Counted from the stretch's first letter, positions 1 to 5,150 are shown. The stretch: 5,670 nt of DNA from Desulfovibrio desulfuricans (GCA_003251995.1 QKDT01000375.1:1-5670), one strand, 5' to 3'. Made by a program: numbers and translations. Notes: generated from the letters alone by a model not told the origin.

Positions 1-532
1 CGCCGTCCACGCTGTGGTGTACTTCGGGGTGGAACTGCACGGCGTAGATCTTGCGGCTTTCGTCTGCCATGGCAGCCACGTCGAGGGTAGGGGTACAACC
101 CGTAACGGTAAAGCCTGGGGGCGGTGCAAGCACCTTGTCGCCATGGCTCATCCACACACGGCTGGTGGCTTCAATGCCGTCCCACAGTGCGCAGGGCGCG
201 CACAGTGTGAGGTCGGAGGGCCCGTATTCGCGCGTGAGCGACTGGGCAAGCTGACCACCAAGGTTCTGGGCCAGCAATTGCATGCCATAACAGATGCCAA
301 GCACCGGCACGCCAAGATCAAGGAAGCCGGGATCAAGCACCGGGGCGTCGGCTTCGCCCACGCTGGCGGGGCCGCCGGAAAGGATGATGGCGGAAGGCTT
401 CATTGCCGCCACTTGAGCGGCGGTGGTGATGCAGGAATGTATTTCGGAGTAGACCCCGGCTTCACGCACGCGCCGTGCGATGAGCTGGGTAACCTGTGAG
501 CCGTAGTCAATAATAATGACTTTGCTGGGCAT
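1..532 (-). CDS. guaA: GMP synthase (glutamine-hydrolysing), N-terminal 177 residues, truncated by window edge
   Basis: GuaA makes GMP from XMP, ATP and glutamine in the cytoplasm, the last step of guanine nucleotide synthesis. Only the class I glutamine amidotransferase domain is visible. It opens with MPSKVIIIDYGSQ. The nucleophile is Cys81 in GICYGMQ, and His168 and Glu170 in QFHPE complete the catalytic triad. The LSGGP oxyanion-loop motif is near residues 51-55. The ATP-pyrophosphatase and dimerisation domains lie beyond the left edge; the family is usually about 510-525 residues. The start is set by the canonical N-terminus and by GAGGA (complement of 538-542), five bases upstream of ATG. 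It lies downstream of guaB on the same strand, 263 bp away with terminator-like hairpins between. The frame is intact throughout. No other identity is likely. Confidence 0.96.
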   Translation of the reverse strand, partial: MPSKVIIIDYGSQVTQLIARRVREAGVYSEIHSCITTAAQVAAMKPSAIILSGGPASVGEADAPVLDPGFLDLGVPVLGICYGMQLLAQNLGGQLAQSLTREYGPSDLTLCAPCALWDGIEATSRVWMSHGDKVLAPPPGFTVTGCTPTLDVAAMADESRKIYAVQFHPEVHHSVDG

Positions 533-604
533 GTGTGTCCTCGCCTGGTGCTGGCTGTGGCCTGTTGCTGTGCGCCGCTTCCGAGCGCCCGGTTGAATGC
601 TGCT

Positions 605-634
605 ATGCCGGTACTTGAGGGGAAACCCCGGCAT
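605..634 (-). other. Inverted repeat in the guaA leader
   Basis: ATGCCGG at 605-611 pairs with CCGGCAT at 628-634 around a 16-base loop. A competing GGGG/CCCC stem (619-622 with 626-629) shares bases with it, so the two folds are mutually exclusive. It lies about 70 bases upstream of the guaA start and downstream of the T-tract hairpin. No clear sigma70 promoter for guaA was recognised between this site and the gene. A regulatory role is only a possibility. Confidence 0.3.
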
Positions 635-687
635 TGCGCCGGTGCGCCTCCCGCATGTGTCGCCACGAGATGGTTTTGTCCTCCGCC

Positions 688-747
688 AAAAAAGAAGTGC
701 CTGCTTTTCCGGTTGTGCTTTAGCGGCACGTAGCCGGAAAAGCAGGC
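688..747 (-). terminator. Strong hairpin with T-tract between guaB and guaA (terminator or attenuator)
   Basis: Perfect 14-bp arms lie at 699-712 and 734-747. An inner GTGC/GCAC stem (715-718 with 726-729) caps the loop. Read on the minus strand, the hairpin is followed by ACTTC and then six T (complement of 688-693). On the plus strand no T-tract follows, so its polarity fits guaB/guaA transcription. The T-tract begins five bases after the stem, which is slightly far for a textbook intrinsic terminator. It is the second such structure after guaB. It could end read-through from guaB or attenuate guaA. Confidence 0.65.
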
Positions 748-768
748 GAAATCTGATACCGCCGGAGA

Positions 769-795
769 GCAAAAAGCCGCAAACTGCGGTTTTGC
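769..795 (-). terminator. Hairpin abutting the guaB stop codon, likely intrinsic terminator
   Basis: On the minus strand the guaB TAG (complement of 796-798) is followed at once by GCAAAACCGCA, a GTT loop, TGCGG, and CTTTTTGC. The core stem is CCGCA/TGCGG (777-781 with 785-789). The flanking A-tract and T-tract can extend it after a two-base bulge. A GC stem followed by T5 fits a Rho-independent terminator for guaB. The core stem is short at 5 bp, so termination may be partial. Confidence 0.6.
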
Positions 796-2253
796 CTAAT
801 TCTCGATGCGGTAGTTCGGCGCCTCCTTCGTGATTACAACGTCGTGCACATGGCTTTCGCGCAGGCCCGCCGGAGAAATCTCGCAGAAGGTGGTGTTTTC
901 AAAAAGATCATTCAGGTTGTGTGCGCCCACGTAACCCATGCCGGAGCGCAGGCCGCCCATGAGCTGGTACACGGCTTCCATGACCGGGCCACGGTAAGGC
1001 ACGCGACCAACAATACCTTCAGGCACGAGCTTTTTGCTCTTTTCCTGGAAGTAGCGGTCAGAGCTACCTTCCTTCATGGCATCAATGGAGCCCATGCCAC
1101 GATAGATTTTGTAGGTACGGCCCTGATACAGAATGGTTTCACCGGGGCTTTCTTCGGTACCCGCAAAGAGGGAACCGATCATGACCGAGTGCGCGCCGAC
1201 CACAAGGGCCTTTACGATATCGCCGGAGAACTTGATGCCGCCGTCGGCAACGCAGCAGCGATCCATTTCGCGCGCGGCGCGGCTGCCTTCCATAACAGCG
1301 GTAACCTGTGGCACGCCCACACCAGCCACAATGCGGGTGGTGCAGATGGAGCCGGGGCCAATGCCAACTTTGACGGAGTCGGCGCCGGCTTCAAGTATGG
1401 CCTTGGCACCTTCGTAGGTGGCAACGTTGCCCGCCACAAGCTGGCAGTTGGGGAACGCGCTCTTGACCATGCGGATGGCCTTGAGCACGTTGAGCGAGTG
1501 ACCGTGGGCAGAGTCGAGCACCAGCACGTCCACGCCGGCTTCAAGCAACTGCTCGGAGCGGGATTCGCAGTCGCGCCCGATGCCGATGGCAGCGCCCACG
1601 CGCAAACGACCGTTGGAGTCTTTGCAGGCGTTGGGGTATTTTTGAACTTTGTCGATGTCCTTCATGGTGATGAGGCCGCGCAGGTGACCCTGTTCGTCCA
1701 CCACCAGAAGTTTTTCGATGCGGTGCTCGTGCAGGTGACGCTTGGATTCTTCCAGCGAGGTACCCATGGGCACGGTCACAAGGTTGGTGCTGGTCATCAC
1801 CTCAGAAACACGCACCGCTGCGCCGTCCTGCACAAAGCGTACGTCGCGGTTGGTCAGAATGCCCACCAGGCGACCATCGTCTACCACGGGCAGACCCGAA
1901 ACGCGGAAGTCGGACATGAGGTCCAGAGCTTCCTGCACGGTGTTGTTGGGCGAAATGGTTACGGGGTCAAGAATCATGCCGCTTTCGCTCTTCTTGACCT
2001 TTTCCACTTCAAGGCGTTGGCGCGCAACAGGCATATTCTTGTGAATGATACCAATGCCACCCATGCGGGCCATGGAAATTGCCATGGCCGATTCGGTCAC
2101 GGTATCCATGGCGGCAGAGAGCAGGGGGATGCGCAGGGGAATTTCGGGGGTGAGCCAGGTGGAGATGTCAACGGCGTCAGGAGTGATGTCCGAGAAGCCG
2201 GGGACTAGCAAAATGTCGTCAAAGGTCAGCGCCTTACCGCGATTGGTGAACAT
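796..2253 (-). CDS. guaB: Inosine-5'-monophosphate dehydrogenase
   Basis: GuaB oxidises IMP to XMP with NAD+, the committed step of guanine nucleotide synthesis in the cytoplasm, feeding GuaA encoded just downstream. The protein is 485 residues, normal for bacterial IMPDH. The TIM-barrel catalytic domain begins with the typical LTFDDILLVPG (9-19). It is interrupted by a tandem CBS pair, about 93-140 and 152-200, which in this family binds adenine and guanine nucleotides. The barrel then continues with DSAHG (247-251), GNVAT (275-279), the catalytic loop GPGSICTTR with Cys304, the IMP-binding DGGI with Asp337, YRGMGS (384-389), and the mobile-flap Arg400-Tyr401 in SSDRYFQ. The start at 2253 is chosen because the conserved N-terminus and the ribosome binding site sit there. 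The frame is open to 2322, but that extension is an AT-rich promoter read-through. All key residues are present. Confidence 0.98.
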   Translation of the reverse strand: MFTNRGKALTFDDILLVPGFSDITPDAVDISTWLTPEIPLRIPLLSAAMDTVTESAMAISMARMGGIGIIHKNMPVARQRLEVEKVKKSESGMILDPVTISPNNTVQEALDLMSDFRVSGLPVVDDGRLVGILTNRDVRFVQDGAAVRVSEVMTSTNLVTVPMGTSLEESKRHLHEHRIEKLLVVDEQGHLRGLITMKDIDKVQKYPNACKDSNGRLRVGAAIGIGRDCESRSEQLLEAGVDVLVLDSAHGHSLNVLKAIRMVKSAFPNCQLVAGNVATYEGAKAILEAGADSVKVGIGPGSICTTRIVAGVGVPQVTAVMEGSRAAREMDRCCVADGGIKFSGDIVKALVVGAHSVMIGSLFAGTEESPGETILYQGRTYKIYRGMGSIDAMKEGSSDRYFQEKSKKLVPEGIVGRVPYRGPVMEAVYQLMGGLRSGMGYVGAHNLNDLFENTTFCEISPAGLRESHVHDVVITKEAPNYRIEN

Positions 2254-2257
2254 GACG

Positions 2258-2262
2258 TCCTC
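2258..2262 (-). promoter_or_regulatory. guaB ribosome binding site
   Basis: The minus strand reads GAGGA four bases before the ATG at 2253. This site fixes the guaB start. The upstream in-frame ATG at 2322 overlaps the promoter and has no comparable Shine-Dalgarno sequence. Confidence 0.8.
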
Positions 2263-2287
2263 GTAATTGGCTGTGATAATTATGCAA

Positions 2288-2329
2288 ATTATAATCCAAA
2301 AGACTATCCCCTTGTGCCTCATATGTCAA
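2288..2329 (-). promoter_or_regulatory. guaB promoter region
   Basis: An AT-rich island lies directly upstream of guaB in an otherwise GC-rich region. On the minus strand it contains a perfect TATAAT (complement of 2288-2293) and a perfect TTGACA (complement of 2324-2329), but they are 30 bp apart, so they cannot be the two halves of one sigma70 promoter. Either TATAAT works with a poor -35, giving a leader of about 27 bases, or TTGACA works with a weaker -10 such as GATAGT in the spacer. The two may also mark overlapping promoters. Confidence 0.6.
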
Positions 2330-2366
2330 TGATGGCAGCCCTCGCCAGCCCTTGTGTCGCAAGGGG
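2309..2366. repeat. Direct repeat CCCTTGTG and a small hairpin upstream of guaB
   Basis: CCCTTGTG occurs at 2309-2316, between the TTGACA and TATAAT elements, and again 40 bp away at 2349-2356. The second copy also forms a hairpin with CAAGGG (2349-2354 with 2360-2365, five-base loop). The placement is compatible with an operator pair for guaB, but an eight-base repeat in this GC-rich sequence can arise by chance. Confidence 0.25.
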
Positions 2367-2457
2367 TAGCGGGCGCGGGGGATATTCCTGCCGATGGCGG
2401 TTTCAGCGTTTAAGCATGAAGGCGCGCTTTGCGAGCAGCGGCGCGGTGTTGGCTAAC

Positions 2458-2478
2458 AAAAAAACGCCGGGAGGGCGT
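2458..2478 (-). terminator. Minus-strand terminator-like hairpin in the divergent spacer
   Basis: On the minus strand ACGCC, loop CTCCC, GGCGT (complement of 2464-2478) runs directly into T6-7 (complement of 2458-2464). Stem and T-tract layout is that of an intrinsic terminator, though the stem is only 5 bp. No annotated minus-strand gene lies upstream of it within the window; guaB starts beyond it and is not its target. Confidence 0.45.
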
Positions 2479-2531
2479 GTCAGCGTGTGCGTGTTTGCGC
2501 CGCGGGTTGTCGGTAAAGCCAACGCGACCAG

Positions 2532-2580
2532 AAAAAACAGCGGCAAGCAGGGGTAATCTGCACCCTCGCGCTGCTTTTTT
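2532..2580. terminator. Bidirectional terminator-like hairpin in the divergent spacer
   Basis: A6 (2532-2537) and CAGCG (2538-2542) are mirrored by CGCTG (2569-2573) and T6 (2575-2580). An inner GGGT/ACCC stem (2551-2554 with 2562-2565) closes a seven-base loop. On the minus strand T6 follows the stem directly; on the plus strand one C intervenes. It could stop transcripts from either side. No recognised gene in the window ends here, which leaves its purpose open. Confidence 0.45.
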
Positions 2581-2700
2581 GTGTCTTCCCGCTTGGGTAT
2601 GCCGCAGTGTGATGCGGCGGGTTGCATTGCTCGGCAGCAGGGCAGGGGCCGTTGCTGTCATTCAATGTGGTGGTGGCGGCGTACTGCTTTTAGCGAAAAT

Positions 2701-2730
2701 TTGCAAGGGGTCCGCCGTTTGTTGTATGGT
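2701..2730 (+). promoter_or_regulatory. Candidate distal ffh promoter
   Basis: TTGCAA (2701-2706) and TATGGT (2725-2730) are separated by 18 bp and preceded by an A/T-rich GCGAAAATT stretch. Each hexamer matches the sigma70 consensus at four of six positions. It would give a leader of roughly 195 bases before ffh. It is weaker than the proximal candidate. Confidence 0.35.
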
Positions 2731-2755
2731 GCGGCTCTGCGGGGGTACCTTTGAA

Positions 2756-2793
2756 AAGCCGGGTTTCGCGCGGGCATTCTGCGCGTAAGGCTT
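2756..2793 (+). other. Two-tier inverted repeat upstream of the proximal ffh promoter
   Basis: AAGCC (2756-2760) pairs with GGCTT (2789-2793), enclosing CGCGC/GCGCG (2767-2771 with 2781-2785). Its right arm overlaps the -35 of the proximal promoter. No T-tract follows. It may be an operator-like palindrome, an RNA fold in a distal transcript, or chance in GC-rich sequence. Confidence 0.3.
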
Positions 2794-2820
2794 GACGTGG
2801 TGCATCAAACAGCCTATGAA
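2792..2820 (+). promoter_or_regulatory. Candidate proximal promoter of the ffh-rpsP-khpA-rimM operon
   Basis: TTGACG (2792-2797) and TATGAA (2815-2820) are 17 bp apart, the optimal sigma70 spacing, with five and four consensus matches. The predicted start near 2827 gives a leader of about 104 bases that contains two hairpins. This is the best plus-strand promoter seen in the spacer. Confidence 0.55.
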
Positions 2821-2845
2821 TCAGCACTTCGACCAACGCGCGGTC

Positions 2846-2898
2846 GCGCTTTTGTGACAGCGGCTGCGGCAGGGCGGGCGCAAAAGCGCCGATTTTTT
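2846..2898 (+). terminator. Terminator-like hairpin in the ffh leader (possible attenuator)
   Basis: GCGCTTTTG (2846-2854) is perfectly complementary to CAAAAGCGC (2881-2889), extended inward by a G-U and a G-C pair. The loop is about 22 bases. T6 (2893-2898) follows three bases after the stem. The structure lies between the proximal promoter and ffh, so it could terminate early and limit ffh expression. The large loop makes this less certain than a compact terminator. Confidence 0.45.
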
Positions 2899-2917
2899 CG
2901 CCGCCAAGATAGCGGCG
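2899..2917 (+). other. Second hairpin in the ffh leader, just before the ribosome binding site
   Basis: CGCCGC (2899-2904) pairs with GCGGCG (2912-2917) around a seven-base loop. It begins right after the T6 tract and ends four bases before the weak GGGG Shine-Dalgarno (2922-2925). It may influence ribosome access to ffh. Confidence 0.45.
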
Positions 2918-2930
2918 CAATGGGGTCTTC

Positions 2931-4475
2931 ATGTTCGAGAGCCTTTCCGACAGACTTTCAGGCGTATTCCGCTCATTCAGCGGGCGTGGGCAGCTTACCG
3001 AAGAAAACGTGCAGGCTGGCCTGCGCGAGGTGCGGCTTGCCCTGCTTGAGGCGGACGTCAACTTCAAAGTCGTTAAAGACTTTGTGGAGAGCGTGCGCGA
3101 AAAGTGCCTGGGGCAGGATGTGCTCAAGGGCGTCAGCCCGGCCCAGCAAGTGGTCAAGATCGTTCACGATGAGCTGGTGCAGTTGCTGGGCGGCGAAACC
3201 GCCGGGCTGAATCTGCAAGGGCGTGAACCCGCGGTCATCATGCTTGTGGGCCTGCAAGGCTCTGGTAAAACGACATCTGCGGGCAAAATAGCCAATATCC
3301 TGCGCAAGCAGAAGCTGCGCCCCTATCTGGTGCCCGCTGACGTTTACCGCCCGGCGGCTATTGACCAGTTAACGGTGCTGGCAAAACAGCTCGACATGCC
3401 CTGCTATCCCTCCACGGTGGACATGAACCCCGTGGATATTGCCAAGGCCGCGCTTGAACAGGCCCGCCAGGAGCAGGCCACCGTGCTGCTGCTTGATACC
3501 GCAGGCCGTTTGCATGTGGATGAGCCGCTTATGCAGGAGCTGGCTGCCATCAAGCAGGTCGTGCAGCCGCAGGAAATTTTGTTTGTTGCCGATGCAATGA
3601 CCGGTCAGGATGCCGTTACCGTTGCAGAAAGCTTTAACGAGCGCCTTGGCATCACTGGCGTGGTGCTCACCAAGATGGACGGCGATGCGCGCGGCGGCGC
3701 TGCTCTCTCCATCCGCTCGGTAACGGGTGCGCCTGTCAAGTTTGTAGGCATGGGCGAAAAACTGTCGGAGATGGAAGTCTTCCACCCCGACCGTATCGCT
3801 GGTCGCATCCTTGGCATGGGCGACGTGCTTACTCTGGTTGAAAAGGCGCAGAGCGCCATCAACGCGGAGGAAGCCGAAGAACTGGCCCTCAAGATGAAGA
3901 AGGCCAGCTTTGATCTTGAAGATTTTCGTACTCAGATGCGCCGCATCAAAAAGCTTGGCTCGCTCGACAGCATCCTTAAGATGATACCCGGTATGGGTGG
4001 GCTGCGCGACAAGCTGGCTGAGGCCAGCGGGGCCATGCCTGAAAAGGAAATGGCGCGCACTGAGGCCATCATCAATTCCATGACCATGGCAGAGCGTCGC
4101 AACCCCGATATCCTCAACGGCAGCCGCAGGGCGCGCATTGCCAAGGGCTCGGGCGTTACCGTTGCCCAGGTTAATCAGCTTGTGCGCCAGTTTGAGCAGA
4201 TGCGCCAGATGATGAAGGGGATGATGGGCGGCAAGGGCGCAAAAATGCCCTCAATGCCGCGCATGCGTGGCATGCCCCCTGGCATGAACCTGCCCAAGGG
4301 GCTTGGCGGCATGCCCAATCTTGGCGGCATGGGCGGTATGCCCGGCATGCCCGGAATGGGTGGTATGCCTGGAATGCCCGGCATGGAAGGTATGCCCGGC
4401 TCTCGCGCTGGCGCAACCAAGGCTGCGCCCAAAAAACGCAAGAAAAAAGAGCGCCCCAAGCGCAAAAAAAAGTAA
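2931..4475 (+). CDS. ffh: Signal recognition particle protein Ffh (SRP54 GTPase)
   Basis: Ffh binds 4.5S RNA and signal sequences of nascent chains and delivers ribosomes to FtsY at the inner membrane. The protein is 514 residues. The N domain spans 1-90 and starts MFESLSDRLS, as in the family. The G domain has P-loop GLQGSGKTT (107-115), DVYRPAA (137-143), DTAGR (189-193), TKMD (247-250) and GMGEK (273-277). The M domain, about 300-430, has KKLGSLDSILKMIPGMG and the RNA-binding SRRARIAKGSG (398-408). It is longer than typical Ffh (about 450 residues) because of a Met/Gly/Pro-rich repeat tail (about 438-490) and a Lys/Arg-rich end (500-514). The start is set by the conserved N-terminus; the upstream GGGG is a weak ribosome binding site. 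It heads a plus-strand row with rpsP 124 bp downstream and no terminator seen between. Confidence 0.98.
   Translation: MFESLSDRLSGVFRSFSGRGQLTEENVQAGLREVRLALLEADVNFKVVKDFVESVREKCLGQDVLKGVSPAQQVVKIVHDELVQLLGGETAGLNLQGREPAVIMLVGLQGSGKTTSAGKIANILRKQKLRPYLVPADVYRPAAIDQLTVLAKQLDMPCYPSTVDMNPVDIAKAALEQARQEQATVLLLDTAGRLHVDEPLMQELAAIKQVVQPQEILFVADAMTGQDAVTVAESFNERLGITGVVLTKMDGDARGGAALSIRSVTGAPVKFVGMGEKLSEMEVFHPDRIAGRILGMGDVLTLVEKAQSAINAEEAEELALKMKKASFDLEDFRTQMRRIKKLGSLDSILKMIPGMGGLRDKLAEASGAMPEKEMARTEAIINSMTMAERRNPDILNGSRRARIAKGSGVTVAQVNQLVRQFEQMRQMMKGMMGGKGAKMPSMPRMRGMPPGMNLPKGLGGMPNLGGMGGMPGMPGMGGMPGMPGMEGMPGSRAGATKAAPKKRKKKERPKRKKK
4267..4400 (+). repeat. Coding tandem repeat: Met/Gly/Pro-rich tail of Ffh
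   Basis: Within ffh, short units built on GGCATG, GGTATG or GGAATG followed by CCC or GGC recur irregularly and encode GMPGMPGM-type residues (about 446-490). Codon use varies among units (GGC, GGT and GGA for Gly), so the repeat is not a recent exact duplication. Unit number may vary between strains. Confidence 0.75.
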
Positions 4476-4485
4476 CAATATTTAC

Positions 4486-4564
4486 GGGGCAAGGAGCGCC
4501 GCACAGCGCGGCGATGAATCTCTTTGCGCCAGGGCTTCCCGCCCTTGCCCTTTCCCGGGCGCAA
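4486..4564 (+). other. Nested inverted repeats in the ffh-rpsP gap
   Basis: Four pairings are visible. GGGCAAGG (4487-4494) pairs with CCTTGCCC (4543-4550). CGCCGC pairs with GCGGCG (4497-4502 with 4508-4513). AGGGC pairs with GCCCT (4531-4535 with 4541-4545). TTGCGCC pairs with GGCGCAA (4524-4530 with 4558-4564). The first excludes the last two, so alternative folds exist. There is no T-tract, so this is not an intrinsic terminator and read-through into rpsP is expected. Confidence 0.45.
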
Positions 4565-4599
4565 CGCTAACATAACATCAATCAAAGGGAGTTGGACTC

Positions 4600-4839
4600 A
4601 TGGCAGTAAAGTTGAAATTGACCCGCCTCGGCAGCAAGAAGCACCCCTTCTACCGTGTGGTGGCCGCTAACGACGAAACCCGTCGTGATGGTCGTCCTTT
4701 GGCATTCCTGGGCTACTACAATCCCATGGTCAATCCGGTCGAAGTGAAGCTTGATGCTGACAAGATCAAGGAATGGCTGGGTCGCGGCGCTGAGCCCACC
4801 GACACCGTTCGCGCTCTTATCAAGACGCACATGGCTTAG
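4600..4839 (+). CDS. rpsP: 30S ribosomal protein S16
   Basis: S16 is a primary assembly protein of the small ribosomal subunit and binds the 5' domain of 16S rRNA. The 79-residue product matches the family along its whole length: MAVKLKLTRLGSKKHPFYRV at the N-terminus, DGRPLAFLGYYNP (30-42), and the C-terminal helix around KIKEWLGRGAEPTDTV (55-70). The usual size is about 80-90 residues. AAAGGGAG (4584-4591) lies eight bases before ATG as a good ribosome binding site. The gene ends with TAG directly followed by TGA. It sits between ffh and khpA in the conserved order. The downstream 345-bp gap is very rich in hairpins, so rpsP and khpA mRNA segments may be processed apart. No terminator T-tract is seen. 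Confidence 0.98.
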   Translation: MAVKLKLTRLGSKKHPFYRVVAANDETRRDGRPLAFLGYYNPMVNPVEVKLDADKIKEWLGRGAEPTDTVRALIKTHMA

Positions 4840-4846
4840 TGAGAAG

Positions 4847-4872
4847 CGTGTCTTTACATATGTAAAGACACG
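4847..4872. repeat. Perfect 26-bp palindrome after rpsP
   Basis: CGTGTCTTTACAT (4847-4859) is followed with no spacer by its exact reverse complement (4860-4872). It begins seven bases after the rpsP stop codon. As RNA it forms an 11-bp stem with a four-base ATAT loop. As DNA it has the two-fold symmetry of a site for a dimeric regulator. No T-tract follows, so it is not a terminator. I do not recognise it as a known operator consensus. Confidence 0.85.
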
Positions 4873-5150
4873 GGACCGACAAGCAAAAGCCACGTTTTTG
4901 CTTGGATCTGCCGCTTTTGGCGGCGCGCACCCTTCGGGCTGCGGCTGGTGCCGTGTTTGCGGCACGGGTTTAGGGCTTTTCTTTGCGGCAACGCAAAGCC
5001 AACGGCAAATCTCTTTCAGGCACGGCCTGAAGGAGAACTTTGCTGCGGGCTGTTCTTTGGGAAAGCTCAGGCAATATCTGTCCCGGTTCTTTTGAACCGG
5101 CGGCGGTCTGCACAGGCAGGCCCCGTTTGAGCCGGGGGCGCAATGCGCCC
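4873..5150. repeat. Tandem cluster of hairpins in the rpsP-khpA gap
   Basis: This is the gene-free gap continuing from the 26-bp palindrome. Consecutive non-overlapping inverted repeats are: CAAGCAAAA/TTTTGCTTG (4880-4888, 4896-4904); GCCGC/GCGGC (4910-4914, 4920-4924); GTGCCG/CGGCAC (4948-4953, 4960-4965); CTTTGCG/CGCAAAG with GCAA loop (4981-4987, 4992-4998); a 12-bp stem (5010-5036); CTTT/AAAG with flanking CTG/CAG (5050-5070); CCGGTTC/GAACCGG with TTTT loop (5083-5089, 5094-5100); and GGGCGC/GCGCCC (5136-5141, 5145-5150). A weak CCC/GGG hairpin lies near 4930. The arm sequences differ from one another, so this is not one repeat copied in tandem. No open frame here looks real. Confidence 0.75.
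5010..5036 (+). repeat. Long 12-bp stem with three-base loop
   Basis: The arm 5010-5021 (TCTCTTTCAGGC) pairs with 5025-5036 (GCCTGAAGGAGA) around loop ACG, with one G-U pair when read as plus-strand RNA. It is the most stable compact hairpin of the rpsP-khpA cluster. It is followed by ACTTT rather than a T-tract, so termination is unlikely. Confidence 0.7.

Larger units (their letters stand above)
2367..2700. other. Non-coding part of the guaB/ffh divergent spacer
   Basis: No open frame here looks like a protein: the translations are low-complexity Arg/Ala/Cys-rich strings that run through hairpins. I see no tRNA T-loop pattern and no SRP RNA signature. The stretch does hold two hairpins with T-tracts (listed separately) and a GCCGCA/TGCGGC hairpin (2601-2606 with 2613-2618). 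A small RNA could lie here, but nothing identifies one. Confidence 0.5.

Noticed and set aside
14..499. Plus-strand open frame of 161 codons
   Set aside because: Antisense shadow of guaA, whose catalytic triad is intact on the other strand.
533..795. Purine riboswitch upstream of guaA
   Set aside because: The three-way-junction pattern and conserved loop sequences of guanine/adenine riboswitches are not visible; only simple hairpins are.
844..2208. Long plus-strand open frame (454 codons) opposite guaB
   Set aside because: A His/Gly/Ala-rich antisense shadow, typical of GC-rich coding DNA opposite a highly conserved gene.
2254..2322. Possible 23-residue N-terminal extension of GuaB with a hydrophobic segment
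   Set aside because: The Ile-rich segment is the translated AT-rich promoter. IMPDH is cytoplasmic and starts MFTNRGKALTFDD, preceded by a good ribosome binding site.
2429..2788. Plus-strand open frame of 119 codons in the divergent spacer
   Set aside because: Arg/Cys/Ala-rich with no family resemblance, crosses hairpins and a T-tract, and lacks a clear ribosome binding site.
2330..2930. Possible 4.5S SRP RNA gene next to ffh
   Set aside because: The conserved GGAAGG/AGCAG region of the SRP RNA tip was looked for by eye on both strands and not found.
4847..4904. Rho-independent terminator after rpsP
   Set aside because: Neither the 26-bp palindrome nor the next hairpin is followed by a T-tract on the plus strand, and khpA and rimM continue in the same direction.
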